64,000 nt of DNA from assembly GCF_001570745.1 (NCBI RefSeq), contig NZ_BCSG01000020.1:1-64000 (forward strand), in the 5' to 3' direction. Positions 55,454-64,000 of the stretch are shown here, one piece after another (within the stretch, counting starts at the first letter, position 1; each line of letters opens with the position of its first letter). Both the position numbers and the translations under genes were made by a program. The notes beneath the pieces were generated by a model. The model searched no databases. It saw only the letters and a program-made list of their open reading frames with translations, and was not told the origin of the DNA. This stretch comes from Alicyclobacillus mali NBRC 102425. Lineage in GTDB: Bacteria; Bacillota; Bacilli; Alicyclobacillales; Alicyclobacillaceae.

Positions 55454-56419
55454 TCAGTGCGACACCATCGCGAGCGTGCCAAAGGCGCAGATGAACGACG
55501 CGAGCCAGAACAGGATGACGACTTCCCACTCCGACCATCCGCCAAGCTCAAAGTGGTGGTGCAGCGGGCTCATGCGAAAGACGCGCCGTCCAAACGTCTG
55601 GTAGGAAAACACCTGAATGATGACGGACATAGCCTCGATGACAAACACCAGGCCGAACAGGATGAGCGTCAGCTCACTGTGAGTCAGAACGGCTGCCATG
55701 GCCAGTCCCCCGCCGATGGCGAGCGATCCCGTGTCGCCCATGAAAACTTTCGCCGGATGGCGATTAAATACGAGAAATGCGGCGAGCGCACCCACCATGG
55801 CCGCGCAATACAGCGCGACATCATAGCTCGTGTGCCAATACGCGTACACGGCGTACGCCGCAAACACCATGATGGCCGATCCCGACAACAGCCCGTCCAG
55901 CCCATCCGTGAGGTTGACGGCGTTGGTCGTGCCCACCAAAACCAGCATGAGAAACACGATGTAGAGGAACCCGAGTCGGACGGCTTCGTCGGTGAACGGA
56001 ATGTGCACCGACAACGCTTCCTGTCCCTGCTCCCGATACAGCAGGACAAACAGGATGACTGTCAGCACGGCCTGGAGAATCACCTTCTGCTTGGCCGTCA
56101 GCCCGAGATTCCGCTTCTTTACAATTTTAATCAGATCATCTGCAAAACCAATCAGTCCGAACCCCACCGTCGCCACCAGCATCATCACCGTGTCCAAACT
56201 GCCAAATGCGAAACGGAGGGTCGTCAGCACCACCGCTACGAGGATGATCACGCCGCCCATGGTAGGCGTTCCGGCTTTCGACTGGTGGTGCTTGGGCCCC
56301 TCTTCGCGAATCGATTGTCCGAACTTGAGTCGATGCAAAAGTGGGATGGAGATAGGCCCCAAGAGCACCCCGATGACAAACGCCGCGAGCGCCGTCAGCA
56401 AAAGCGCCTGAATGTCCAA
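55454..56419 (-). CDS. mraY: Phospho-MurNAc-pentapeptide transferase
   Basis: Integral membrane enzyme making lipid I. 321 residues with ten hydrophobic segments. Active-site motifs: KAGTPTMGGVI, the FADDLIK aspartates, NLTDGLDGLLSGS, GDTGSLAIGGGLA and SPLHHHFELGGWSEW. TTG start behind GGGGGCG. Between murE and murD as in Bacillus (murF is elsewhere, as usual). Confidence 0.97.
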   Translation of the reverse strand: MDIQALLLTALAAFVIGVLLGPISIPLLHRLKFGQSIREEGPKHHQSKAGTPTMGGVIILVAVVLTTLRFAFGSLDTVMMLVATVGFGLIGFADDLIKIVKKRNLGLTAKQKVILQAVLTVILFVLLYREQGQEALSVHIPFTDEAVRLGFLYIVFLMLVLVGTTNAVNLTDGLDGLLSGSAIMVFAAYAVYAYWHTSYDVALYCAAMVGALAAFLVFNRHPAKVFMGDTGSLAIGGGLAMAAVLTHSELTLILFGLVFVIEAMSVIIQVFSYQTFGRRVFRMSPLHHHFELGGWSEWEVVILFWLASFICAFGTLAMVSH

Positions 56420-56431
56420 CGGAAACGCCCC

Positions 56432-57928
56432 CTAGTATCGCCCGTACCGGGCCCTGATGGCTCGGCGAGCTTCTTCGCGGTCGTCAAAGTGGCGCTTCTC
56501 CGCGCCAATGATCTGATAATCTTCGTGTCCCTTGCCCGCGATCACGACGACGTCTCCCGGTTCTGCTTCCGCGATGGCCATCTCAATCGCCCGCCTGCGA
56601 TCCACTTCTTCCCGCACCTTGTTCGCATGGCTGGGTTGGACGCCAGCGCGCATATCCGCCAGGATGGCGAGCGGATCCTCGCTCCGCGGGTTGTCGCTCG
56701 TGAAAACGGCTAGATCTGCCAGCCTCACAGCCACGTCCGCCATCTTGGGCCGCTTGGTACGGTCGCGATCGCCGCCGCAGCCCACGACCACCAAGACGCG
56801 GGCAGGCGCGAACTCGCGCACAGACGCGAGCACGTTTTCGAGCCCGTCGGGCGTGTGGGCATAGTCCACAAACACCGAAAACGGCTGTCCCTCGTCGATG
56901 CGCTCCATCCTCCCAGGCACACTCGGATACGAGCGAATCCCCTCCTGGATCTCGCTTGGCGCGAGCCCCTCAACGAGCGCAATGGCGACGGCCGCGAGCG
57001 CGTTGTACACGTTGAACCTGCCGATGAGCGGCGTGTCAATCTCGAATGGACCCGCCGGGGAATCCACCGTAAACCTCGCGCCCTGCGCCGAGAGCCGCAC
57101 GTCGCGGGCTCTCACGTCCGCGGCGCGTTCGATGCCATACGTGAGGATGGGCGCGGCAGACGCCTCGGCCATCACCCAAGACCATGGATCGTCCGCGTTG
57201 ATGACCGCGTAGATGGAGCGGGCCGGATCGCTTCCGGTGCCATTGCCAAGCCGGGAAAACAAGAGCGCCTTCGCGGCTGCATACCGTTCCATCGTACCGT
57301 GAAAATCGAGGTGATCTTGTGTCAAGTTCGTGAACGCGGCGCAGGCAAATGTCACGCCGGCGGCGCGGCGCTCCACAAGCGCGTGCGACGATACCTCCAT
57401 GACCGCATGCGTCGCCCCGGCGTCCACAAAGCGGCGCAGCAAGCGGTGCACCTCCACCGCCTCAGGCGTGGTGTTTGGGAGCGACCACGATGCAGAGGCC
57501 AACTTCGCGCCGACGGTGCCGATGAGGCCCGCCCTTTTTCCAGCCGAATCGAGCAAGTGGCGCACGATGTGGGTCACGGTGGTCTTGCCGTTCGTGCCCG
57601 TCACGCCAATGACCCTGAGCTCTCGCGATGGGCTCCCGAACAGCCTGTCTGCGACCAGTGCACTCCAGTGGCGCGTGTCCGGCACCACGACTTGGGGTAT
57701 CGCCGTGGGCACGTCGGCCACGGGCTCCTCCACCATAACCGCAACCGCGCCGCGCTCCACGGCCTGGCGCGCGAAACGATGTCCATCCACCGTATGGCCG
57801 CGAACGGCCACAAACAGGCTCCCGGGCTCGACGTCCCGCGAGTCCGTGGTGATATTCAAGACGTCGGGGTTCTCCGCGTTCGTCACTTGAAAATTCATGA
57901 AAGGCTGAAACAACTGTCTCAATCGCAA
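56432..57928 (-). CDS. murE: UDP-MurNAc-tripeptide synthetase
   Basis: Adds the third residue of the stem peptide. P-loop VIGVTGTNGKTTVTHI; the specificity motif is DNPRSEDP, the DNPR form that recognises meso-diaminopimelate, so the wall is predicted A1-gamma type. 498 residues from a TTG start with GGAGGAAGG upstream. Confidence 0.96.
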   Translation of the reverse strand: MRLRQLFQPFMNFQVTNAENPDVLNITTDSRDVEPGSLFVAVRGHTVDGHRFARQAVERGAVAVMVEEPVADVPTAIPQVVVPDTRHWSALVADRLFGSPSRELRVIGVTGTNGKTTVTHIVRHLLDSAGKRAGLIGTVGAKLASASWSLPNTTPEAVEVHRLLRRFVDAGATHAVMEVSSHALVERRAAGVTFACAAFTNLTQDHLDFHGTMERYAAAKALLFSRLGNGTGSDPARSIYAVINADDPWSWVMAEASAAPILTYGIERAADVRARDVRLSAQGARFTVDSPAGPFEIDTPLIGRFNVYNALAAVAIALVEGLAPSEIQEGIRSYPSVPGRMERIDEGQPFSVFVDYAHTPDGLENVLASVREFAPARVLVVVGCGGDRDRTKRPKMADVAVRLADLAVFTSDNPRSEDPLAILADMRAGVQPSHANKVREEVDRRRAIEMAIAEAEPGDVVVIAGKGHEDYQIIGAEKRHFDDREEARRAIRARYGRY

Positions 57929-57989
57929 GGCGCCTTCCTCCCAACCACCGGCGTGCCATTCGCAAATCTAGGGCAGCCAGCGCCCGATG

Positions 57990-59960
57990 TCAACCTCCGA
58001 GCGCGAAGGCCGCCACCTGATTTCCGGATGGCGCCTTCTGCCCCCGATAGAGGCGGATGGTCGATCCCGGTTCCACCTGCGTGCCCCCAGCCGGCGCCTG
58101 CGCGATGATCACGTCCCCCTGACCGAGCAACTGCACCCTGAGGTTCGCGGAGTTCTGCAGCGCCAGGTTCTGCGCCTCCTTCATCGTGAGGCCGACGAAG
58201 TTGGGGACCGTCACCGGCGGAGCCTCGGGATACCGGTACTTCTTTTTGAGCCCCTGCGTCTGCGGAGGCACACCGAGCTCGCGCAGCCCGTCATCGAGAA
58301 TGTTGCCGACAATCGGCGCGGCAATGACGCCGCCAAATACGATTCCATGTTCCGGATGGGGGTTATCAATGGCCACGTAGCAGACGAGTGCCGGATCGTT
58401 CGCGGGCGCCATTCCGATAAAGGAGACGATGTAATGCCCGGATTCATAACGGCCGTTCTTTGCCACCTGCGCCGTGCCCGTCTTTCCGGCGATCCGATAG
58501 CCGTCGCGATAGGCCCTGCTACCGCTCCCATTTGCCACCACGCTCTCAAGCGCGGACCGCACCTCCGCGGCCACCTGAGGTGTGATGACCTGGCGTACGA
58601 CCGTCGGCTTCGTCACCGAGACCACGCGGCCCGTATCTGGGTCGATGACTTCGGACACGAGATACGGTTTCATCAACTTGCCGCCGTTCGCCACCGCCCC
58701 GACGGCCATCACCTGCTGAATCGGCGTGACCGACACGCCCTGGCCGAACGCCGTCGTGGCCAACTCCAGCGGGCCGACTTGATTCAGCTTGAACAGGATT
58801 CCGTTTCCTTCGCCAGGGAGGTCGATTCCGGTCTTCTGCCCGAACCCAAACGCGCGGATGTATGAGAACAGCGCTTCCTTCCCGAGCCGCTCGCCGAGCG
58901 CAATGAACCCGGGGTTGCACGAGTTTTCCACGACGTTGAGGAACGACTCGGATCCGTGGCCACCGGCCTTCCAACAGCGAATGCGGTGCCCAGCAACCTC
59001 GTAGTAGCCGGGATCGTAGAATCGGTCGTTCAGATTCACCTTGTTCTCCTGCAGCGCTGCGGCCAGTGTCACAATCTTGAAGGTGGACCCAGGCTCAAAC
59101 GTCTGCCAGATGGCCAGGTTGCGGTTGTAGGTCGCCGGATCGGCAGAGCGCCAGTCCGCAGGATTGAAGGTAGGGTAGTTCGCCATGGCCAGGATGGCAC
59201 CTGTCTTTGGGCTTTCGACGATCGCGGTCACGGAATCCGGGTGGTACGCCGCCACCGCCTGCTCAATCTCGCGCTCGACAAACTGCTGGATTTGAAGATT
59301 GAGGGTGGTCTTGATGTCATCTCCGTCCGTCGGCTCGACAACCGACTGTCCCTCGCCCGGGATCAGTTCCCCGTTGGCCTTGGCGTAAAACGTGATGCCT
59401 CCCTTTTTGCCGCTCAGCACGCTGTTGTACTGCTTCTCAAGCCCCGTGAGTCCGACGTTATCGTAGCCGGTGATGCCGAGCACCTGAGCGGCGAGCGATC
59501 CATACGGGTACGCTCGTTTGCCATCCTCGGTGAGATAGACCCCGGGCAACTCGAGCTTTCGAATTGCGTTGGCCTGCGCCTCTGTCATCTGGCGACCACC
59601 TGGGCGGATGTACACCATCAGCTCCCGCTGAGAGATCTGGCGCAGCACGCTGTCAACGCTCATGTGCAGGATGGGCGCGAGCTTTGCGGCGGTGCCCGCC
59701 TTGTCCTTGATCTGGCTCGGCACTGCCACAATGGTGGGTGCACTCGCCGTATACGTCAGCGGCTGCCCATTGCTCGCCAGGATGCTCCCGCGGATGCCGG
59801 ACAGGGGCACCGTTCGGTCCCACGACTGCTTGGCCAGGTTGGAGAGCCACGTGGCCTGCCAGCCCTGCACATAGGCGAGCCGGCCGATGAGCGCGCCGAT
59901 GGCCGCAAACAGCCCGAAGAGAAGCATGACCAGCCGCCGCCTCATGAGTCCAGGAGTCAC
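57990..59960 (-). CDS. spoVD: Class B penicillin-binding protein SpoVD
   Basis: Transpeptidase for spore-cortex peptidoglycan that works with SpoVE. One N-terminal span, a PBP dimer domain, a transpeptidase domain with catalytic SxxK (EPGSTFK), SxN (NSCNPGF with SCN) and KTG (GKTGTAQ), and one C-terminal PASTA domain (VPNFVGLTMKEAQNLA). The GTG at 59960 with GGGCGAGG upstream gives about 656 residues; an in-frame TTG at 59981 is possible. PASTA plus second position after pbpB identifies SpoVD. Confidence 0.93.
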   Translation of the reverse strand: MTPGLMRRRLVMLLFGLFAAIGALIGRLAYVQGWQATWLSNLAKQSWDRTVPLSGIRGSILASNGQPLTYTASAPTIVAVPSQIKDKAGTAAKLAPILHMSVDSVLRQISQRELMVYIRPGGRQMTEAQANAIRKLELPGVYLTEDGKRAYPYGSLAAQVLGITGYDNVGLTGLEKQYNSVLSGKKGGITFYAKANGELIPGEGQSVVEPTDGDDIKTTLNLQIQQFVEREIEQAVAAYHPDSVTAIVESPKTGAILAMANYPTFNPADWRSADPATYNRNLAIWQTFEPGSTFKIVTLAAALQENKVNLNDRFYDPGYYEVAGHRIRCWKAGGHGSESFLNVVENSCNPGFIALGERLGKEALFSYIRAFGFGQKTGIDLPGEGNGILFKLNQVGPLELATTAFGQGVSVTPIQQVMAVGAVANGGKLMKPYLVSEVIDPDTGRVVSVTKPTVVRQVITPQVAAEVRSALESVVANGSGSRAYRDGYRIAGKTGTAQVAKNGRYESGHYIVSFIGMAPANDPALVCYVAIDNPHPEHGIVFGGVIAAPIVGNILDDGLRELGVPPQTQGLKKKYRYPEAPPVTVPNFVGLTMKEAQNLALQNSANLRVQLLGQGDVIIAQAPAGGTQVEPGSTIRLYRGQKAPSGNQVAAFALGG

Positions 59961-60007
59961 GCGCACAGACCTCGCCCCCAACGTCGCACAGCTTGTTCGC
60001 TGAGACT

Positions 60008-60034
60008 AGCCTATGCGCGCACTCGAGGAAATAG
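60008..60034 (-). promoter_or_regulatory. Possible sigma-E-like promoter of spoVD
   Basis: Minus strand: CTATTT (60029-60034), 13 bases, CATAGGCT (60008-60015), resembling a sigma-E promoter. spoVD is sigma-E dependent in B. subtilis. The -35 box overlaps the T-rich end of the pbpB terminator, so the match may be chance. Confidence 0.33.
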
Positions 60035-60061
60035 AAGGGCCGACGCATGGCGCGTCAGCCC
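60029..60061 (-). terminator. Terminator-like hairpin between pbpB and spoVD
   Basis: Minus strand: GGGCTGACGC pairs with GCGTCGGCCC (10 pairs, one T-G) around GCCAT, followed by TTCTATTT. It overlaps the pbpB stop codon and would reduce read-through into spoVD, isolating the sporulation gene. Confidence 0.68.
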
Positions 60062-62247
60062 TCAGGTGACAGCCGAATCTCCACGGTTTCTCCGGCCTTC
60101 ACGCGCGAACCCGGCGGGATGGACTGGCCCACCACGTACCCAGACCCCGATGTGGAAACGTCGAGCCCCATCGCGGCAAGGAGGTTGGCCGCGTCTCGAA
60201 GTGTGAGACCGGTAAGATCGGGCATCGACAGGGCCGTCGCCTGATGGTTGGCGAGCAGCGCGTACAATTTCGAACCTCGCGGCACCTGCACACCAGGCGA
60301 AGGCCACTGCCGCTCGATCGCGCCGCTCGACCCGGTGAACATGCCTTGAAGGCCATTCTGCGCGAGCACCGCTCGCGCCTGCGATTGTGAGAGCCCGATG
60401 AGATTCGGCGTGTCCACATAAGTCACCTGGCCCTGGCCTGGTTCTGTCTGAAGGGACTTCACGGCGCCAGTCGGCGGAATGTGATAGTAATTCAGGCACT
60501 CCTGCATGATGGCCCGAGCAACAGGGATGGCCACCGTGCTCCCCCACGCTTCGTCGGGTGCCACCTGCGGATCGTATACCGTCACGTACACCACAACCTT
60601 GGGGTCCTGGGCAGGCACGAATCCGATAAACGACGTCTCAAACTTGTTTTGATAGTACGTGCCCGTGGCCGGATCCACAATTTGCGCCGTGCCCGTCTTC
60701 CCTGCCACCTCGTAGCCCTGAATCGCCGCGCCGGTATCGATGCCGTGCTTGGGATCCGAGACGTCGAGGACCATGGTGTCGCGCACCTGTTGGATGACGC
60801 TCTGCGGCAGAAATCCCTGGCGAATCACCGTCGGGCGATTCTCCTGAATCACCTTACCCGATGGCGAGATCACCTTGCTGATGATGTACGGCCGCAAGAG
60901 CCGGCCACCGTTCGCGATGGCGTCCATCGCCATGACCTGCTGCATCGGCGTCACGGCAATGCCTTGGCCGAATCCCGCCGTCGCGAGCTCGAGCTGCCCC
61001 CGCTGAGACGGTGGAAACAGAATGGAATTCGCCTCGTTTGGGAGATCAATCCCGGTCGGCTGCGTAAACCCAAATAGCTTCAGATACTTGTCGAGATTCG
61101 CCCATCCGAGCGCCATCGCGATTCGCGCAAATCCGACGTTCGACGATTCCTCGAGTGCCTGCTGATACGTCAGCACACCGAAACCGACGTAGTTCCAGTC
61201 GTGAATCGTGCGCCCGTCGATCGTGATCTGCCCGGACTGAAACGTGTCATACAAATTGATGGAGTGCGTCGCCAGCGCGGCAGCGAGCACAAACGGCTTG
61301 AAGGTCGATCCCGGCTCAAACGCGCTGGACACGGCCCAGTTGGAGGAAAGCGCCTCAAGGCTCGCCTTCCAATATTGGTTTGGGTCAAAATTGGGCCAGC
61401 TCGACATCGCGAGAATCGCCCCCGTCTGTGGGTCGGACACCACGATGGCCGCGTGCTGAGGGCGATACTTCTGTACGAGCGCATTCATCTGGTCTTCGAC
61501 GTACCCCTGGATGGTGTCGTCGATGGTCAGCTGCACGTTGTCACCTGGTTTGGCGGCTTTCACCACCTTCACGCTGCCCGGAATGGGTACGCCGGTGGGA
61601 TCCTGCTGATACGAAATGAGCCCGTTTTCTCCGGCCAAGTAAGAATTCATCTCGAGCTCAACGCCGCTTTCACCCACGCCCTTGACCACATATCCGATGG
61701 CGTTCGAGGCGAAATTGCCGTAGGGATACACACGCAACTCTGTCGGCGTGAATGTCACGCAGTTGGACCACGCCGTGTTGCGGTCGTCCGGCGCCCACGC
61801 GTGCGCGGCAAACGCCGCTTCGAGCTTGGATTTCACCAGGGCCTCCACGGGAGTTGGCAACTGAATCCAACTGACTTGTTTCGAGAGGAGCGCGGCGAGA
61901 TCGGCCTCGTTGGTGTTGAGGACAGGTGCGAGTATCCGCGCGGCTTCATCTGCATACGGGCGCATGGGCGCAAGTTCTATATCGACGTAATACGCTGGCA
62001 CGTCGTACGCAAGTCGATTGCCCTGCGCATCCAGGATGGACCCTCGTGGCGCCAGAAGAGGCTCGGTCACGTCCATCACTGTGGCCGCGTCGTGTTTCAG
62101 CGTTCCGCCGTACACGCGCTGCACGTCGTAAATACGCCAGACCACAGCGCCAAGCGTCGCCACCATGGCCAGCTGAAGAGCCCAGAGACGCCGTTTCGGG
62201 CGCTTCCAACTGGTCTGTCTTCCCGTTCGCCTGCCACCTCGATTCAT
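60055..62247 (-). CDS. pbpB: Class B penicillin-binding protein PBP2B (FtsI)
   Basis: Septal transpeptidase essential for division. One N-terminal span (about 20-40), a dimerisation domain and the transpeptidase with SxxK (EPGSTFK), SSN (EESSNVGF) and KTG (AGKTGTAQ). Two C-terminal PASTA repeats (VDTPNLIGLSQSQARAVLA and SMPDLTGLTLRDAANLLA). 730 residues. It starts just after ftsL. Confidence 0.95.
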   Translation of the reverse strand: MNRGGRRTGRQTSWKRPKRRLWALQLAMVATLGAVVWRIYDVQRVYGGTLKHDAATVMDVTEPLLAPRGSILDAQGNRLAYDVPAYYVDIELAPMRPYADEAARILAPVLNTNEADLAALLSKQVSWIQLPTPVEALVKSKLEAAFAAHAWAPDDRNTAWSNCVTFTPTELRVYPYGNFASNAIGYVVKGVGESGVELEMNSYLAGENGLISYQQDPTGVPIPGSVKVVKAAKPGDNVQLTIDDTIQGYVEDQMNALVQKYRPQHAAIVVSDPQTGAILAMSSWPNFDPNQYWKASLEALSSNWAVSSAFEPGSTFKPFVLAAALATHSINLYDTFQSGQITIDGRTIHDWNYVGFGVLTYQQALEESSNVGFARIAMALGWANLDKYLKLFGFTQPTGIDLPNEANSILFPPSQRGQLELATAGFGQGIAVTPMQQVMAMDAIANGGRLLRPYIISKVISPSGKVIQENRPTVIRQGFLPQSVIQQVRDTMVLDVSDPKHGIDTGAAIQGYEVAGKTGTAQIVDPATGTYYQNKFETSFIGFVPAQDPKVVVYVTVYDPQVAPDEAWGSTVAIPVARAIMQECLNYYHIPPTGAVKSLQTEPGQGQVTYVDTPNLIGLSQSQARAVLAQNGLQGMFTGSSGAIERQWPSPGVQVPRGSKLYALLANHQATALSMPDLTGLTLRDAANLLAAMGLDVSTSGSGYVVGQSIPPGSRVKAGETVEIRLSPEG

Positions 62248-62251
62248 GCCA

Positions 62252-62644
62252 TCACTCGCCGTTTCCTTGCGTCGGAATCATGACCGGATTCTTGTACACC
62301 ATGTGCAGCTTGTTGATGGCGACATTCAGGATGTGCGCCGGTTGTTCGAGCTCCGACACCTGCATCTGGAGATTGGCGTTCACCGCTTGCTGTGCCGCGA
62401 TGGCCGACTGAAGCTTCGCGTGATAATCGTTCAACTCGTAGATCTCGGCCCCCTTGGCCGCAACCCACCACACCGCGGCGAAACTCACCATGCAGCACAC
62501 GGCGAAGCTCACCCGGTTCCACAGGCGGCGGCGAGCAGCCCGGCGCTCCGCGTCGCGCACATCCCGTTCACGTCTCGGCGCCGTTTGCCCCCACGCCTCG
62601 CGACGCGGGCGAAGTTCCTGTTGCACGGCAGACATCTCACTCAT
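62252..62644 (-). CDS. ftsL: Division protein FtsL
   Basis: Bitopic divisome protein: basic cytoplasmic N-terminus (about 1-43), one span (about 45-65), then a periplasmic leucine-zipper-like coiled coil (LNDYHAKLQSAIAAQ...). 130 residues, typical. ATG overlaps the rsmH stop (ATGA). Sequence conservation in this family is low, so the call rests on layout and position. Confidence 0.9.
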   Translation of the reverse strand: MSEMSAVQQELRPRREAWGQTAPRRERDVRDAERRAARRRLWNRVSFAVCCMVSFAAVWWVAAKGAEIYELNDYHAKLQSAIAAQQAVNANLQMQVSELEQPAHILNVAINKLHMVYKNPVMIPTQGNGE

Positions 62645-63591
62645 CGCTCCCCATCATCCAGCTTTTCAAAAGCGCGCAGCTTGGCCGATCGCGCGCGCGG
62701 ATTTCGTTCCAGCTCCTCACTCGAAGGCGTCACGGGCTTGCGCGACACCATGCGCCCCAAAGGCTTACGGCCACACCGACAGACCGGGAATTCCGGCGGA
62801 CAAATGCACCCCTGGGCCCACGTCTGAAACAGGCGCTTCACCACGCGGTCCTCAAGAGAATGAAAGGTGATGATCGAAAGTCGACCACCGGGCTTCAAGG
62901 CGCGAAAAGCTGCCTCCACGCCGGACGCCAAAACCCCCAGCTCGTCGTTCACCGCGATGCGAATGGCCTGAAACGTGCGACGCGCGGGGTGCGGGCCAGC
63001 GCGTCTGGCGGCAGCCGGAATGGCACCCTTGACGATTTCTGCGAGTTCCGTCGTCGTCTCGATAGGTTTCTTCGATCTCGCCCTCGCAATGGCGCGCGCA
63101 ATCGACAGCGAAAACCTCTCCTCGCCGTACTCCCGGAGGATTCTCGCGAGTTCCCGCTCGTCCCACGTGTTGACGATCTCGCGCGCGGTGAGCGGCCGAT
63201 GCCTGTCCATGCGCATGTCGAGCGGGCCCTCATGCCAGTAACTGAATCCCCGCTCCGGGAGGTCAAACTGAGGCGAGGACACGCCGAGATCGAACAGGAC
63301 GCCGTCCACCGCCGTGACGCCAAGCGCCCGCAGGCGTTGCTCCATCTCGGCGAAATTCGCCTTGACCAGCGTGAGGCGGTCCGGATACTCCTGCTTCAGA
63401 TGTGCGGCGTGCGCGATGGCGGCTTCGTCCTGATCGAACGCAATCACCACGCCGTCAGGCGCGGACCGCTCGAGCAGGCGCGCCGTGTGCCCTGCCCCCC
63501 CAAGCGTCGCGTCCACATAGACGCCGCCTGGGCGAGGGGCCAACGCATCGACGGCCTCTTCCAACAGGACGGTCTCGTGCGCAAAGTTCAA
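62641..63591 (-). CDS. rsmH: 16S rRNA (cytosine-1402-N4) methyltransferase
   Basis: N4-methylates C1402 of 16S rRNA (MraW). 316 residues. Starts NFAHETVLLEEAVDAL; SAM site YVDATLGGAGHT; LFDLGVSSPQFD, and the C-terminal FHSLEDRVVKRLF are conserved. TTG start with GGGGGATGAG upstream. The first dcw gene after mraZ. Confidence 0.97.
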   Translation of the reverse strand: MNFAHETVLLEEAVDALAPRPGGVYVDATLGGAGHTARLLERSAPDGVVIAFDQDEAAIAHAAHLKQEYPDRLTLVKANFAEMEQRLRALGVTAVDGVLFDLGVSSPQFDLPERGFSYWHEGPLDMRMDRHRPLTAREIVNTWDERELARILREYGEERFSLSIARAIARARSKKPIETTTELAEIVKGAIPAAARRAGPHPARRTFQAIRIAVNDELGVLASGVEAAFRALKPGGRLSIITFHSLEDRVVKRLFQTWAQGCICPPEFPVCRCGRKPLGRMVSRKPVTPSSEELERNPRARSAKLRAFEKLDDGER

Positions 63592-63608
63592 CTCTCATCC
63601 CCCGCGAT

Positions 63609-64000
63609 TTAGAACGAAAAGTCGACGAGGTTTTCCGCAATCTCCGCAAACGATCGCTCCGCGTCGCTCGAATAGTGTTCCCAGACACTCGTGTTCCAAA
63701 TTTCGACCCGATTCGACACCCCGATCAGCGTGCACTCCTTTTCAAGCCTGGCGTACTCGCGCAGCTTGGGAGGCAGGAGAATGCGGCCCTGCTTGTCGAC
63801 CTCGCACTCGGACGCACCCGAAAAGAAGAAGCGCACGAATGCTCGCGCGTCCGATCGCGTCATGGGAAGAGCCTTCAGCTTTTGCTCGAGCGCGCGCCAC
63901 TCATCCAGGGGGTATGCGAACAGGCACTGGTCCAGGCCGCGGGTCACGATGAACGAATCCCCCAGCCCATCCCGAAACTTCGCCGGGATGGTCAGCCGCC
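63609..64000 (-). CDS. mraZ: Transcriptional regulator MraZ (partial, 5' end beyond the window)
   Basis: SpoVT/AbrB-type DNA-binding protein that represses the dcw operon in other bacteria. The window ends inside the first repeat ([20 protein letters not shown]); the second repeat [19 protein letters not shown] is complete. About 130 residues are seen, lacking roughly the first ten to fifteen. Its promoter and binding sites lie outside the window. Confidence 0.95.
   Translation of the reverse strand, partial: RLTIPAKFRDGLGDSFIVTRGLDQCLFAYPLDEWRALEQKLKALPMTRSDARAFVRFFFSGASECEVDKQGRILLPPKLREYARLEKECTLIGVSNRVEIWNTSVWEHYSSDAERSFAEIAENLVDFSF

Overview
The window is a GC-rich stretch (about 60% by eye) of a low-acidity-type Firmicutes chromosome from an endospore former. 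Gene content and order match the Bacillus subtilis mraZ-to-rpmB region closely. Proteins such as SpoVM, SigE, SigG, SpoIIGA, SpoVD and SpoVE show that the host sporulates. High GC, many GTG/TTG starts and the protein sequences point to Alicyclobacillus or a close relative. The genus is an inference; endospore-forming Bacillales is firm. Almost everything is read from the minus strand, so the biological order runs from position 64000 down to 1.

Layout in transcription order. 64000-41329 is the division and wall (dcw) cluster: mraZ, rsmH, ftsL, pbpB, spoVD, murE, mraY, murD, spoVE, murG, murB, a split murA, divIB, two DUF881 genes, sbp, ftsA, ftsZ. 41165-38447 is the mother-cell and forespore sigma block (spoIIGA-sigE, sigG). 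38392-34874 is ylmC-ylmD-ylmE-ylmG-ylmH-divIVA. 34631-32132 holds a small membrane gene, a DUF5665 gene, a YteA-like gene, comA and lspA. 32116-31172 is an RluD-family pseudouridine synthase. 31175-22456 is the pyrimidine operon pyrR-pyrB-pyrC-carA-carB-pyrF-pyrE behind a PyrR attenuator. 22352-16560 holds a FAD oxidoreductase, an MFS transporter, glutamate dehydrogenase and rqcH. 16501-390 holds a calcium-type P-ATPase, yicC, rpoZ, coaBC, priA, def, fmt, rsmB, rlmN, prpC, prkC, rsgA, rpe and the tiny spoVM, ending against the convergent rpmB.

The most unusual feature is a 2,877-bp element that splits murA at codon 93. It carries three genes that read as one operon: a YpdA-like flavoprotein, a 52-residue unknown protein and a large serine recombinase. 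Both junctions share GGTC. Removing the element exactly between them rejoins a 1,260-nt reading frame encoding a normal 419-residue MurA. The deduced attP and attB sites are both inverted repeats centred on the same dinucleotide, TC, as expected for serine integrases. The 12-bp hairpin in front of the 52-residue gene buries its ribosome-binding site. This resembles the skin element of sigK, but it interrupts a peptidoglycan precursor gene.

Relative to the B. subtilis order, several genes are absent from their usual places: sepF, gmk, remA, thiN, ileS, pyrP, pyrK and pyrD. No rRNA, tRNA or CRISPR array was recognised.
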